From: Hirundichthys speculiger
Lineage: Eukaryota > Chordata > Actinopteri > Beloniformes > Exocoetidae
Assembly (NCBI GenBank): GCA_018398805.1
Contig: JAGFBZ010000565.1
Location: 204,175 to 268,174, forward strand
Direction: 5' to 3'
Length of the DNA stretch: 64,000 bases
Positions 44,938 to 57,820 of this stretch are shown one piece after another. The notes under the pieces are model-generated. The model was not told where the DNA came from. It did no database searches and saw only the letters and a list, made by a program, of their open reading frames with translations. The number at the start of each line of letters is the position of its first letter. Position 1 is the first letter of the stretch. Made by a program: the position numbers and the translations under genes.

Positions 44938-45539
44938 TTCATGTGCCTGTGTTTCCTGTATTCCAGATGTTAGTAAACGGTAGTAAAACCTATGGATCAT
45001 TCTTGTGTCCAAGTGTGCAACAAATGCTACAAACAATTATTAAATGATCAGTCCTTCACTTTGATCTACAGGGAGGAGGGAAACAAAGAAACAGAAAACA
45101 GAAACTATCAATATTTTTTTTTGTTGTTGTTTTTTTCCAGGACAAACGGACAAGCCTTCACTAAACTAGGTTGCAGTGCTCTGTAAGGCTATAACCTCTT
45201 CTATAATCCAAACTAAACTTCCATGACTACAGTGATTGAAACAGAAAAGCACCATCCTAATTGAAGTCAATACTTATGAGAAATAGAAAAATTTTTTTTT
45301 TTTTTGTTTTTGTTTGTTTGTTTTGTTTTGTTGTTAGTGAAGGCATCCAGTCACAGATTCAATTTGTCTTGCAATCTCTGATCATGAGCCTTTTTTCCTC
45401 TTAAACTGTCAGTTAAATTGATTTCTTTGGACGGCAAGACAATTTCAGATCTTGCATGTAGCTTGCATTATCACCAGATTTTTTTTTCAAAATACCTGAG
45501 AATTAGGGTGCATTAAAAAAAAAAAAAATCAAGAATATA
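44938..45539. other. Non-coding stretch with T-runs
   Basis: TTTG-rich run at 45290-45345 and an A-run near 45520. No supported gene. Confidence 0.5.
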
Positions 45540-45900
45540 GGTAGTAACAGGGGCATAAAGGGGGACAAACGAGTGCTGTGTGAAGTGTCAATGAAAAAAG
45601 ATATAACATGGGTGCAAGGAGCTTCAAACTGAACCTGTTCAGAACAAAATATGTTCAGTTTACTTGCTTTGTCCTGACTTCCATCTATCTGATCCTCTTT
45701 CTGCTTGAAGCCTGTGACATTCTTCATCCTTGACCACCCATCTTGTCTATTGTTCTGCTGGAGCTTGTTCTCCAGCTTTCTCCTGTACACCTCCCTGTTG
45801 TTTCTAATCGTGACTTTAAGTTGTTCACCTGTGATCCAGGGTTTGTTGTTAGGGAAGCACCTCATTGTTCTGGTGAGGATGATGTTGATGTAGTCGATAA
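45540..45900 (-). pseudogene. LINE ORF2 fragment (Rex1-like)
   Basis: The minus-strand frame reads RCFPNNKPWITGEQLKVTIR, then YRRKLENKLQQNN and DGWSRMKNVTGF, the standard segment between endonuclease and reverse transcriptase in Rex1/CR1-type fish LINEs. Related sequence continues to about 46160 without an open frame. Confidence 0.7.
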
Positions 45901-46035
45901 TACACTGACATTGATGTAATCTCCATGTGGCTCACGGAGTGCATCCCAGTCCGTAGCCTCAAAACACCTCCACAGTTTCTTCAGCTTCCTGTGACCACCT
46001 CCACACAGTTCTTTCAGTCACAGGTTGCTTCTGAA

Positions 46036-46060
46036 TGAATTTGAATTTGAATTTGAATCT
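46036..46060. repeat. (TTTGAA)n short tandem repeat
   Basis: About four units of the same hexamer seen at 18116-18142. Confidence 0.75.
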
Positions 46061-46160
46061 GAATTTGCTTTTGCTGTTTGTCTTCAAATTTCTGTCTGTC
46101 CATATCATCTGAAAGTCTGGCAGAGAGACGCTAAAGTCAGGAATCTGCTCCTGCACTCAT

Positions 46161-47973
46161 GTCTCAGTGAAACACAATGATGCACTGCCGAAATTCCTGA
46201 TGTGTCCTCGTCAGTGCGGTAAGCTCATCCATCGTATTTGCAAGAGATCTTGCCTACTCCATTATGGTGGAGGAAAGAGATGGTTTAAATTTCCTTTTTC
46301 TCTCTCTCCATTTTACCTCTGTTCTATATCCATCACGTCTCTTGAAGTCTCAATCACCTGGCTTGTAAATGACTCTCATGTTTCTATGGTTACTCATCAT
46401 AACTAGTGACAAAAAACATGACAAAGTAAGAAAGGAAATCCCTGAGGTGGCACCGGAATGAGAAAAAAAAAAAAAACAAAAATCAATGCTGCCAATGAAG
46501 AAGCCTTTTTATGAAAAAAAAAAAAAAAAACGTCCAGAGCTACTGTAATAAGTTGCACGATGAACGGTGCTATTCTAGAACAAAAGAATGATGCTATGAT
46601 GTTTATGTGGAAGTGATTTTTTTTGACAAATGGAGGGGAGATGTGAGCATATATTAAGGTGTGGTCAGGCTGCAGGAAGTGTTACACCATTCTGTGCTTC
46701 CATCCATGTAGGGCTGTAGGATTTATAATTATGCAAAAGAGACTTCTTTTAAAGCAAATCAAAATGACAGGTCTCTGTTGCAGAAAGAGGTAGAAGGCCA
46801 AATCCAAAATCACAGGCAGAAAATAAATAAACTTACTAAAATTTACTAAACTAAACTTCAAGTGAAAACAGAGCACGGAGAAGAAAAAACAAGAGTAAAG
46901 GTAAAGACAGAAATTAAATTAGGCAGATGAGTAAACAATGGAGGGACAGATTAAAATGATGTGGATGAATGTACTCAACAGGGAGGAGAATGTGGAAAAA
47001 TATTAGAAAATAAGCATGTTAAAATCTTCAGTTGCTGTAGCATAACTGTTATATAGTGCTTTCTTCGATTTAGAAGCCATTCTGCACAATTTCAGACAGA
47101 AAAAAACAGCTAACGGTAGAGAGAGTGAATGTGTTGCCTTTCTTTTTTACATCTTCTTTCTCTCACTCCCACTGTCACTGTCCTTGACATGGAGAGTAGC
47201 ATATTTAGTTCTGGTTGGGTGAGGAAAAAAAACAGACAAACACACAACTATGGACATGCAGAGGCATAAATCCACATGTACAGTACAGGGGAGAAACATC
47301 CTGCATTACGTGAACATAATGACACACGTATCCATCTTTTTGTCAGCTGACTTAGTTTTCTGTATCTTGTATTTTCTTCTTATCTGACCACCTTCTCTCT
47401 TCTCTCTCTCTTTCTGTTATACTCACCTGTTATCCCTCATCCATTCTCACAATTTTGTACCAAAAACAAGCCTCTTTTTCATCTAAATTGGGCTTTTCAT
47501 TGCTTCTCTGTGTCCCTCTCCGCCTACGTTGCCTTTGTCGTGCTGCAAAAAGAGCCATTCATTTTAGGTATCTGGGGAAAAAAAAAAAAAAAAATCTTTT
47601 TCCTATCGCCTTTTTTTTCCTTTGGTTTCTTAACGGTGCCAACCACCCACAGAGAGGGTTAGGTATAGAAGAAAATAAATACCACCAATGAAATCCAGAC
47701 AGGCTTTTGGAAAGGTATACAATGAAGAAAGATGTAGGTGTACTTACGATTTACACTATTATAGCTTTGTGTGTGCCAACAGTAATTATTCTCACATTCA
47801 AACAAATCTAGGCTAAGAAAAAGAGTGTTAATGGGAAATAAACAAAGTTACATTTTTAGAATATCTCTGAGGTTACCCAAAAGTAGTAACTATGAATTGT
47901 GACAGGCAGAATGTTGCACACGAGAAGCAGTCTCAGTGTGCTTTTTAAGTTTTTTAATGCAGGGTTCAGGGTA
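46161..47973. other. Non-coding stretch
   Basis: A-runs at 46463-46480 and 46516-46530. No supported gene or bounded element. Confidence 0.5.
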
Positions 47974-48067
47974 CTGCAAAAGTACACACAAACAGAACAG
48001 CACGGTGTTGATGGTATGTTCAGCTTTGCTTCCGTCACAGTACTGGGCTGCAATGCCAAAAACTGTT
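47974..48067. repeat. 94-bp direct repeat, copy 1
   Basis: Matches 48414-48506 with three differences. On the minus strand the block ends TGTGTACTTTTGCAG and runs straight into TACCCTGAACCC. Unidentified; possibly part of an LTR or a duplicated exon. Confidence 0.85.
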
Positions 48068-48413
48068 TCGATGCATATTTCTTTTTAACCAACGCTCTCT
48101 GAACCAAAGAAGTACAAATAAGCATAAAATATAACACAACAGGTACTACTATAGCTCCTTCTTTGCAAAATTGCTCATTGCAGTAACATAGAAAACTTAC
48201 TAGGCACAAACCATTCCCTCACAGCTTCACTAGGCCTCTGTACATTGTCTGGAGTTAGCTTAAATGCAATATTAGCGTCGCCATTCTTGACAATTACAAA
48301 TCCTGTTTCAACTCATAACCCAAGGAAATTAACGGCCAACTCTTTCTCTCTAATGGTTACTACTATTCTTTACTCATATACAACTTCTTCTGAGATGGTT
48401 TATGCATGCTTAC

Positions 48414-48506
48414 CTGCAAAAGTACACACAAACAGAACAGCACGGTGTTGATGGTACGTTCAGCTTTGCTCCCGTCACAGTACTGGGCTGCAATGCCAAA
48501 ACTGTT
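48414..48506. repeat. 93-bp direct repeat, copy 2
   Basis: Same block as 47974-48067, but on the minus strand it is followed by GTAAGCATG, so TTTTGCAG|GTAAGC looks like an exon end with a splice donor. The 346 bp between the copies holds no recognised gene. Confidence 0.85.
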
Positions 48507-48724
48507 GAGCTAGCACATGACTCACATATGAGGATACTCCCTCTGGTGGTGAAAGTGAGAAATAGTCCCCTCGCGGGCTTAACCAGTGCTTTCTGTCTGT
48601 GTTAGTAATTCGGGGCACAGAACTGTACGTTACTCTAGTTGAACTAATATGAAATAATACTGAAGTTCAAATTTTTAAAACTGTAAAAATAACACCACAT
48701 TTTATGACAATGGAATAACAATGT

Positions 48725-48726
<2 letters not shown>

Positions 48727-48756
<30 letters not shown>
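48727..48756. repeat. G30 homopolymer
   Basis: An uninterrupted run of about 30 G. Very unusual in an AT-rich region and a strong G-quadruplex former; length may be uncertain from sequencing. Confidence 0.9.
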
Positions 48757-48757
<1 letters not shown>

Positions 48758-50329
48758 CTCTTTTCAATAAACATAAATTCTCTGTTCCCACAAGAAGATC
48801 ATATAAATGGAAGAAAATAAACCTGTTTTAGGCAGGAGTCAAACTTAGGTTTTGAAATGTACAGGTAAATAAGTAACATAACATTGTCTATATAAATAAA
48901 CAGGGTACCACTAATGTATGCAGGATATCGTGCTTGCACCACAGACGTCTGTACATTGATACGAAAGGGCGCAGGGCTAAAGCAAATATCTTTAAGTTTA
49001 ATTTGCATCACTAACGACTTACTAACTACTGACTACAACAATAGAAACATATAACAATAGAAAATAGAACCAAAATGAATTATTTTTTTTAGATGCAAGC
49101 GTGCTTTGTCACCCTTTTTGCCAACACACTGATAAAATGAAATGACACTTATATTACATTTTATATTAACATATATTTATTTTTAGGGATAAAGTGAACG
49201 CAACCCTGAAAGGAGATTGGGTAACACTTTAAGGTACACACAACAAGCGAGAAACTAGCCATGACTTTACCTTTATTTAATCATTAAATTGTAAACTGCA
49301 TTTTAAGAAAAATAATAGTAAGTTGATGATCAATTCATCCCCCAAAAAAAGAAAAGAAAAGGTCAATTTATTGGAAGTGATTGGATAGCCTACAGGAAAC
49401 AAATGAGAAATTATATCCTACTTAACAATTACTTGAAGTGGGTTTTTGGAAAACTAATTGTTAGTTAATGGTTGATTCCTCAAAGAAAGAAAGAGTAAGT
49501 AGTCAGGAATGACTGAATAGCCGATGATTAATTGTGTATCAGCAATAGCTCATAAGTTAATCACTACTAAAACAACGGTTACTGTCTGATATAATAGTGA
49601 ATAGCTACTACGTGGTTCCGCAATGTATTGGTGTCTTAAGATCACATAGCTGAATACTTAATAATTACTTATCCATCTGTACCTAACTTTTTGCATCCTT
49701 AAAGTGGTGTATCATACTGAATACTTAGTGAAGGCCAAACCATATAATTAGTATCTTAATTTGTGTACCTTGTGGTGGTGTATCTTACCGAGTGCTTAAT
49801 GATTAAATAATGGTAAACTAATGGCTAGTTTCTCACTTGTTTCTCATTAACAAAGCAATTTTTTGCATACCATATTGTCAAGTGTTACTGGAGAGGGTGC
49901 TTGTATCCTCTATGTTGCCACTTTTGGATTTGTGAACTTCCATTCCCACAAGGAGCTGCTTACTTCCAGAACATGGTGCATTTCAGAGAATCTTCAGAAA
50001 CTTCAAGGGGGTGGGTAGGTGGGGGATTGCATATACATATACCTACATATACATGCATCCCCCACCACCTCTGAATTTGGAATTACAGTCATTCTTAACA
50101 CTAACAATACAATACAGTATCCACAACGATAAAGCTGCTAAAATGGTTTGTTTTATAGTATAATATGCTGGTTTTATTTGATTGACATGTAATTTATCTG
50201 TAATACATGGCACCACCAGGGACTTTAGCATTCAAAAGGTCATGTTCATTTAGTTTCATTTCACATCCTTGAGATGTGGTTGTATTTGGTGCATCAGTCA
50301 AGATTTCGATTGATTAATTTCATCTGCAT
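48757..50329. other. Non-coding stretch
   Basis: No supported gene. Imperfect inverted repeat near 50018-50066 (GGTGGGGGAT...ATCCCCCACC). Motifs like TACTTAATAATTA/AGTGGTGTATC recur at 49650-49810. Confidence 0.5.
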
Positions 50330-50585
50330 TCAGTTGCATTCGTTTATATAACGCCAATTCAAAACCGAAGTCACCTCAGTCATCCAGATTCAGTTCAGTT
50401 CAATTATACTCCAAGTTGATATGACACAGTCCAGTTCAGCCTGATAGTTTTCATAAAATATGATAATAATAATAATAATAGAAATTATTAAACTAAGGAA
50501 ACCAGCAGATCACATTGAGTTGTCATTGACCTGGGCACATACTCAGCAGCAGGCAACATGTGGTATCCACAAAAGCGAACGGTTT
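50330..50585. repeat. Common fish interspersed repeat fragment
   Basis: TATATAACGCCAATTCAAAA, GTCATCCAGATTCAGTTCAG and AAACCAGCAGATCACATTGA occur in the order known from a widespread fish repeat; interrupted by (AAT)n near 50460-50480. Family name not certain. Confidence 0.45.
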
Positions 50586-52859
50586 TATCCATCTTTTGTT
50601 TTTGTTTTATTTGTTTTTTAGCAATGTCCATGCCATCATACATATTAGTGTGAAAGTTAATGAATGTTATTAGTGATCTGAATCAGCTACATTAATGTCT
50701 CTGTCAGTCCATCAGAAAAACTGATACTAAGAATTCTTGAAATGCAGATTTGGCTCAGACATTGTTGATGGAGGAAAAGAAAAAAAACTTACTTTTTAAT
50801 CTCCTTTTCTTTTTTTTCTCCCCTCCCCCCTTCAGCATATATGTGATCAGTGAGTTACATAATTGTTGGCTTTGGAAGAAAACCATCTGCAGCTGCATAG
50901 ATTTGCATGTATACCCTTATATATAAAAATGAGAAATCATTCTACAGTTGTCATTTAACATTGTGGTGGATCATGAAATACACGTGTGTAAGTCATAGTG
51001 GATGTTTTTGTGCCGTCTGGATCAGCATGGCAGCATATGGTTTAACATGCACGAGTCATCTGTCATCATCAAGCCGTCATCAAAATGTAACAGTTTCAAG
51101 ACAAGACTGCACAAATGTAAAATTACTAAACTTCCTGCACTCCAAAATCACTGCCTGCTTACATTTAACTTTAAAATATGTTTCATGCCTGTATTTATGT
51201 AAAACTATCAGGCATGAATTTGAAGTTGTAAACTTAGTACGACTACTTTTTATGTTCCAAATCCAGCTGCTTATGCTTTCCTTGAATAGTTCAACATGTT
51301 TACATTTTGTATTATGGAAAACTTTCATACAACTACAAAAGCTTTCAAATCCCACACAGTTTTCGCACTACCCCACCTCAAATTGTCAAATAGCCCATTC
51401 AGACAGTGCAGAAGCCACTCATTTAGCGCTATGGTGGTCTGTTTGAGTGTTTCCAGCGCACTAAAGTGAGAACGACGTGCAACCAGTTAGCCCGTGTTGA
51501 GTCTGACTCCCAGTAGAGCATTTAGCTGTGCAACTTTTCTCATACTAATAAGCACCACAATTCATCAGAGCACTAGTTTAGGAACATGATAAATTTGGAA
51601 GAAGAGAAGACGGGAAACTGGAATGACAACAAAATCAAGGTAGTCCTGTCTGCTTGTGTTGATGAAGACAGCACTTCAAATATCCTGATTTTTTTTTCTT
51701 GTGCCATTTTTGCCACAAGTTTGGTTTGTTAGAGTTACAGAGATGGTTGCTGCTTTGTTCTCATAATCACCTTTCCCTCATCTCATTCATTATCTAACTT
51801 GCTTGTCCACAATGACCCATCCTGCACCATTTGATTCACTCATTGAAACTGGCATGAGTGACTGAGTTTGAATGTCGTGTTTCCCAAAGGTAACCGTTAT
51901 TCCTGCTGTACACCTTAAAAGTTGAACAATTCTCTAACTTATAGTAAAACTCAGGTCATATAGATTGTTTGCAAAGGACAGTTCACTGAGATTTTAGAGG
52001 CAGTCTTGGCATTTTGAAATTAATCAAGAGGACAACAGACAACATTATGGTCACAACAAGTAAATGAATTTCTACCCCAGAAGTTTATGTAATGAATAAA
52101 TGCAAAAAGTCCTGTTAAAATTGGGTACTTGGGGACTTTGTTCTGCCCGTGAAGTTTTCATGTGTCATTTGCGTGCTCGTGCATGTGAATTATAGTGTGC
52201 AATTTGTCTGATCAACAATTCTCCTCAACCTGTTTGAACAGACCTCTCAACAGTTTATACAGCTTCTCTTTTATCCATCAACATCCCTGAAATTCCCGCA
52301 ATGACAAAGAAACTAATTAGTTCTGAAACTACCTCCTGCATTTTTCACTAACTATTGAACTTGTCATTATGATATTAGGTGTGCGAGGCAGGCAGCAGTA
52401 GTATAATGAAGTCTGTCTCGCTCTCCTCTCTCCGTGTCCCCCGGGGCTGTCTTTAGTACAGAAAGGTTTCAACATCAAATCTTTGCGCTTTATGATCTTT
52501 TCTGACAATTAATACAAGAAGATTCTCAGAGACTTCACAGGAATAACAAGTGGAGTTGGGAAAAGCTAAAACACATTAGTTTAGTTTCTCTGCTTAACTT
52601 AGACTATTTTTCAAAATGCAACTTACATCTGTTTCTGTATAAATTATAATTTTTACTTTGATATTTCAAACATTTTTGAAAAGTTGCTTTTTAATGAGTT
52701 CACAATATGTGTTTTTTCAGTCCTCTTTTTCAGGTTAAATGGTCACTTTCTTTTGAACTTTAACCTAAATTAGATGTTAGTGCATGTCAGCAGGTCAAGA
52801 GCAAAGGGAACACCATTTCCAAGATGACATGGAGGTAGTAGGACTGTAGCTACTCCAGT
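50586..52859. other. Non-coding stretch
   Basis: Contains a 179-codon plus-strand open frame (50907-51446) that resembles no family I know and has no domain features. Otherwise AT-rich. Confidence 0.45.
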
Positions 52860-52965
52860 GTTCCAGGGGTCTTCAACTCCAGCGGGGGACCGCTGTCCTG
52901 CATAGCTTAGATGTTTCCCAACTTACGCACACCTGATTCAAATGAATGATTCACCATCAGCTTGT
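52860..52965. repeat. Non-autonomous repeat fragment (CAGGGGTCTTCAACTCC type)
   Basis: CAGGGGTCTTCAACTCCAG, GATGTTTCCCAACTTACGCA and CACACCTGATTCAAATGAAT match a very common fish short repeat. The far end runs into LINE sequence. Confidence 0.6.
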
Positions 52966-53365
52966 CATGGTCTGGACAAGTCTGTTAGGGACCCTCGAGG
53001 ATTGGAGTAGAACGCCTCTGAGACAATCACCTGAACACTGAAGATGTGTTCGGGAGGGCTCAAAGAGTTCCAGGGTCTGCGTGCTGCTAAAAGCCCAATC
53101 ACCACATGTTTGAAAGTGAGAGCGAGGCACCATCAGCAATCTCTGCACAGAGAACTTCAGAGACCGACAACAAGACCTCAGAGATACACTGGAATGCCTT
53201 ACCATTAAGAGCTTTAAAGTTAAAATAAGATTTTAATTGATTCTCACACTGACTGGAAGCCAGTGAAGAGTTTTCAAAGTCGGAGTAAAAGTCTCTCTTC
53301 CTGGAGTTAGATAAAAGATGTGTTGCTGTATTTTGAACAGACTGCAGCACATTCAGGGACATTTT
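52966..53365 (-). pseudogene. LINE C-terminal fragment (L2-like)
   Basis: The minus strand reads VLQSVQNTATHLLSNSRKRD, FKALNGKAFQCISEVL and, in another frame, LLMVPRSHFQTCGDWAFSS. These are successive parts of the L2-type LINE C-terminus (VQN.AAR.L, FKALNG, VPRS...GDRAFS). At least one frameshift. Confidence 0.65.
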
Positions 53366-56086
53366 ATTCAGACAGGTGAAAAGTGAATTACAGTAATCCA
53401 GCCATGAATAAATAAAAGCAGGAATAATCGCTTCCGTTTCTGCCTTAGAAACAACACGTCGTATCTTTGCAATATTTTTTTAAATGGAAGAAAGCTGGGC
53501 GAGTCAGTTGTTGAAAATGTAAAAAAAAAAAAAAGAAAGAAAGAAAAGAAACGACGACCAGAGCCAGATGACTTTACCAACCATCATTGAAGAGAGTTGT
53601 GGCCACTGGAGCCATAATTACAGTACCAGCAAAACAGGGAATGAATCAGTAAGACCTGTTAAAAAACAGATGTCAGGATATATAAAATCTTAGAACTGAA
53701 ATAAAGGGTGAATTCCTATATCTGTGTGAAATGTATTTTGAATTTTTTCTTAATGTATTAAAAAAGAGCAGAACATATTCTGGTGCGTGATCTTTAAAAA
53801 GTCTTGCCAGTGTGTGGAGATGTTTTCTACATCTGAAGTCATCTAAGCCAGGACGTATCTCTTTTTCCTTCATAAACATGTGCACAATCACACTGTTTGA
53901 CAGACAGCTTAACTGTTAAATGACTATTACTGTGGCCAATCATCCTCTCAGCCATTTATTTTAAGGAAATTAATAATCAGCAGAGTCTAAAATTACCTGT
54001 TGCCCTACTCAAGGTTACACGGAGCTGTGGAGTGTTAACTTAAAGCATGTCTGATGAGCCCTGACAGGAGTTGTGAGATCAGTGGGCTTAAGGATGGTGG
54101 ATTTTATATAACTGTGTCTGAAGAGGCATATCACAACTTTTCAACAAAACAGATGTGATGGGTGAGTTTATCTACATAATTTTTAAAATGTATCTCCAAA
54201 AGAAAGAAGAGAAAGAAATTCTCTCTCCATGGTTCATGCCAACAGAAAAACGGAAAGGAAAGGGCTTCTTAAGCATTTACAAAATAAAAATAATATTTCT
54301 ACTAGATGTTAGTGATCTAACCAATCTGTTGTAAGGAAACATTGCAAGTGATATATTTATCCGATTGGTGATGTCCCATAGCGCATAAAAGATTGTTCCA
54401 TCCCACTGTGGCGTGAACAGGGCACCATCCCAACACTAGAATCCTCCATGTCAGAGAGGTTCCCAGTAAGACCTGAAACAGGTTTCATGTCACAGTGCTG
54501 GGATTTATTCAAACTGAATAATATAGCTGGCTGACATGTAAAGGGTAGTATTTTCTCTAAATCACAGGAACACAGGCAATAAGTACGATTCAAAGTCGGA
54601 TGCGGATGCTTCAAGATAAAATAAACTAAATAAAAATACTCTGGTCTTTACCACAATAAATCATGTAAATTAATACTCAGAGGAACAAAGACTCATGCTG
54701 CACAATCAAGCTTGATTCATGTTTTCACAAAGTCTGTACAGGATCTACGTTGTAGTTGCATTTACACTTGTTTGTTGCTGTTTGTGTTGCTTTACAATTA
54801 CACCACCAAATGCTCAGTCAGTGCTGAGCTTCAATTTGTTTACTTCCTTTACATGTTTAACACAAATGAAGACATGGCAACAAAGAGAATGAAGCATATC
54901 TCATGAGTTGTAGCTGATAAAAGTTGCACAACAGTGACTTTTGCTGAATGTCCAGCAACCTATATTTCTATCTGGAATAGTCATAGCAGGAAATGTGTAG
55001 TAGGAAATATAATGGCACCGGGGAGGTTCATATTTCCCTTTACCCTGCCTTCAAAATAACAATTGTTCCACTTCATAATTCCATGGTTCAACCAGATTCA
55101 GTAATGGAAAACTTCAATATTTACACATCACACTGTTTTAAAGCACTGACAAACCATCGGAGTGTCATCTTGAGTTGTTGGTACTCCAGAGCATTGCATA
55201 GTTGCTTTAAAATATAATAAGGGGCTGGTAATGCCTTTTTGATGCTCAAAACTTACCAACAACAGACTTATTATTTGATATTTGAAACTAATGATTGTAA
55301 CTTTGATTTATGAGCTGGTAAGAGAGGAAGATTGAGAAAAGATGGTAAGAAGTTAAAAGGGAACAAAAAGAGAGCGAGAAGAGCAAATATGGAAGAGTTA
55401 CCAAGACCAGATAATCAGACAACAAAATGTTGTTTCTTTGACAGAAAACAGCCAGAATCCGATATAAAATGTTGGCTGTAAACTTCCAAATCAGATATCA
55501 TTTCCTTCTCTGCCCTCCCTATGAACATCTTTTCTAGTCGCTGCATCTATTTATCTCCCAATCTGCTGTTTGTGTGGGATGTAAGATGGAAAAAACACAG
55601 AGTTGTTTCATATCCACCCCTCTGTGTCTCTGATGCTATTTCATTCCCTTGTCCATCTGCTTTTCATTCTTGTAGCCTCCTTGTCTTTGACTCAATCTCT
55701 TTTGTGTCTCCTTTTATCTTCAGTCGTTTGTTCTCATTTCTCTTATTTTCCCATTATTACTCATTTGTCCCCTCTGTGTAAGTTTCGTCCTCCTTCTGTT
55801 CCTTTAGTCGATGCTTTTCTCTTTTTCCCTTATTTTACTCCTCTCCTGTCACCTCTTTTCCACTTGCTGCGTGGTTTCCTCTATCTGACATTCATTTTCC
55901 TCTGGTGTGGAAATGAAACACATCAACAGCATTTTTATTCAGTGAAGATTCCTCTCTTATCCTCTTGTTAACAGCGACAGAATGAGGCTTCTGTGGTCAT
56001 TAATTGGTCCTGGCCTTTTTTGCTATGTGATGCAATGCAGTGACAGTGCAGTTTATTTAACTTTCTCTAATTAGAATGAATATCAG
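53366..56086. other. Non-coding stretch
   Basis: Repeat-like at 53366-53470 (CAGTAATCCAGCCATGAATA). A pyrimidine-rich tract at 55500-55980 gives open frames by composition only. No supported gene. Confidence 0.5.
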
Positions 56087-56108
56087 ATGTGCATACTGCA
56101 AAAACAGA

Positions 56109-56110
<2 letters not shown>

Positions 56111-56164
<54 letters not shown>
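56111..56164. repeat. (AT)n microsatellite
   Basis: About 27 AT repeats with one G interruption. Confidence 0.95.
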
Positions 56165-56165
<1 letters not shown>

Positions 56166-56167
56166 CA

Positions 56168-56300
56168 CATCCATTCATTATCTATATCCGTTTAATCTTC
56201 GGCAGGGTCACTGGGGTCTACTGGAGTCTTTTCCAGCTCTCTTTGGGCGAAAGGCAGGAGTACACCCTGGACAGGTCACCAGTCTAATGCAGTGTGTGTA
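56168..56300 (+). repeat. LINE 3'-tail fragment
   Basis: CATCCATTCATTATC, GGGTCACTGGGGTCTACTGG, CTTTGGGCGAAAGGCAGGAG and CACCCTGGACAGGTCACCAG: same family as 7263 and 25425. Confidence 0.75.
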
Positions 56301-56790
56301 AATATATAGAGCAACAGAGAAGGTGTGAGTACGAGCACAGACCTCTGACACCAGCAAATGTTACAAAATTGTGTAAAATAACCACAAACAACTTCTCTCA
56401 TTAGAATATATCAGGATTTATTAACACAAGTATTAAAATGAACAAACACTTGAATCAAGACCCCGATATCTACAACTAAAGGATGACTAAACTAACATAA
56501 TCAAACATTAAAAGGGGGAAAGAGTGTCCATACGTCTGCATGTAAACATGTAACTATAGGTGTGTGTGTTTGTGTGTGGGTGGTAATGTGAGAGGGATGT
56601 CCTAGATTGCCGCCGACTCGCGCGATAGGGCATCAAAAGGTGGCCGACGAAGTCACGTGATGATGTCCTCACGGAGGTGGTCAGTACGAAAGAAAATAAG
56701 AGTAAAGAAAAGACTTCTTGGATGCATAAGTATACATGCAAAGTACGGTGCTCAGTACGGTGTTGAGGCACATTTGGAAGCAATTCCATA
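56301..56790. other. Unassigned sequence with local CpG cluster
   Basis: Around 56605-56690 there is a run of CpG sites (GCCGCCGACTCGCGCGATAG, GGCCGACGAAGTCACGTGAT) in an otherwise CpG-poor region. It may be the edge of an LTR or other repeat; no frame is convincing. Confidence 0.35.
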
Positions 56791-56794
56791 CTGA

Positions 56795-56993
56795 GTAAAG
56801 GGTATGTATACTTATATAAATGTGATATTTCAGTTTTTTATTTTTCATGAATTTGCAAAAAATTCTAAAAACTTGTTTTTGCTTATTGTGTGCATATTAA
56901 TGGGGAAACAATCAATTTTATCTATTTTAAATTGAGTCTATTATGCAACAAAGTTTGGAAAAAGGGGTATGTATACTTTCTGTCACAACTGTA
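56795..56993 (+). repeat. Tc1-type transposon right-end fragment
   Basis: GGGGTATGTATACTTTCTG followed by TCACAACTGTA at the end, preceded by TTTGCAAAAAATTCTAAAAA and TGGGGAAACAATC, is the typical right untranslated end of fish Tc1 elements. No transposase and no left end. Confidence 0.55.
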
Positions 56994-57236
56994 TCCTTGT
57001 CATGTTGCAAAGATGTTCCAGCCAGCCACATAATCACAATTAATCTAATTGTCTAATGACAATGAAAATTATTCAGAAATATTTAAAATCACATCACAAT
57101 TGCAGTAGTCAATAATATAATAATAATAATAATAATGCAAAATCATGCAGCTACAGAGAGTAACAGTGTCAACAATATTAAATTAATTACATATTTATTT
57201 TTTCTCTATATATTTTTGTATTCTTCTCTCTGTAAG

Positions 57237-57763
57237 TCTGCAACACCATCCTGGGACACACCAAGGAGCGCTTCTCCTTCATGGATCATCTTGTGTGTGC
57301 AACCTTGTTGCAGGGGGGCAGGTTTGAGGAACACAACGGGTCATTTCCGGAAGATGCACTGCAAAGCACCTTGAAGGCCGACCCAATGCTGAACGGAAGC
57401 AAGCTGAAGACAGAGCCGGGTCTAATCTACAGCAAAGAAGAGTTCAGAGGATGTAGTGGTGCTGTGGACCTATTCCAGCTGTTCATGGAGAACAATCTAG
57501 CGGAGGTCTTTTTAGAAACTGTCACTCTTTTAAAGATCCTCATCACCACACCCATGACAACAGCTGAAGCTGAGAGGTGCTTCTCAACCTTGAAAAGAGT
57601 GAAAACCTTTCTCAGAAACACCATGACCCAGGAGAGGCTGAATGCACTGGCCATGCTCTCCATGGAAAAGAGACTTGTTTGTGAAATGACAGATTTCAAT
57701 CAGAAAGTCATTGAAAAATGTGCTGGCCTGAAGGAGAGGAGAGCAAAATTTATGTTCAAGTAG
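57237..57763 (+). pseudogene. hAT transposase C-terminal exon, open reading frame intact
   Basis: Open from a splice-acceptor-like CTCTCTGTAAG to TAG at 57761-57763, about 175 codons without a break. It ends with the hAT dimerisation domain: ITTPMTTAEAERCFSTLKRV, then RNTMTQERLNALAMLSMEK. This is the common C-terminus of TTF/MYM-type zinc-finger hAT proteins in fish. The upstream exons (zinc finger, catalytic residues) are absent from the window. The element's right end follows at 57821-57836. More likely a 5'-truncated transposon copy than a host gene, but the intact frame is notable. Confidence 0.7.
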
Positions 57764-57820
57764 AATTTATAGTTGTGTTGTAATCCCCACTCGCCAGTGC
57801 GCCCCCCAAAAAATTTTTTA

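Noticed and set aside
50907..51446. 179-codon frame, the longest in the window
   Set aside because: No recognisable domain, no splice context, composition like its AT-rich surroundings; could be chance.
55521..55971. 86- and 122-codon frames rich in F, L and S
   Set aside because: Produced by a long pyrimidine-rich tract lacking stop triplets.
56087..56301. Frames with repeated I and Y
   Set aside because: Translation of the (AT)n microsatellite and a LINE tail.
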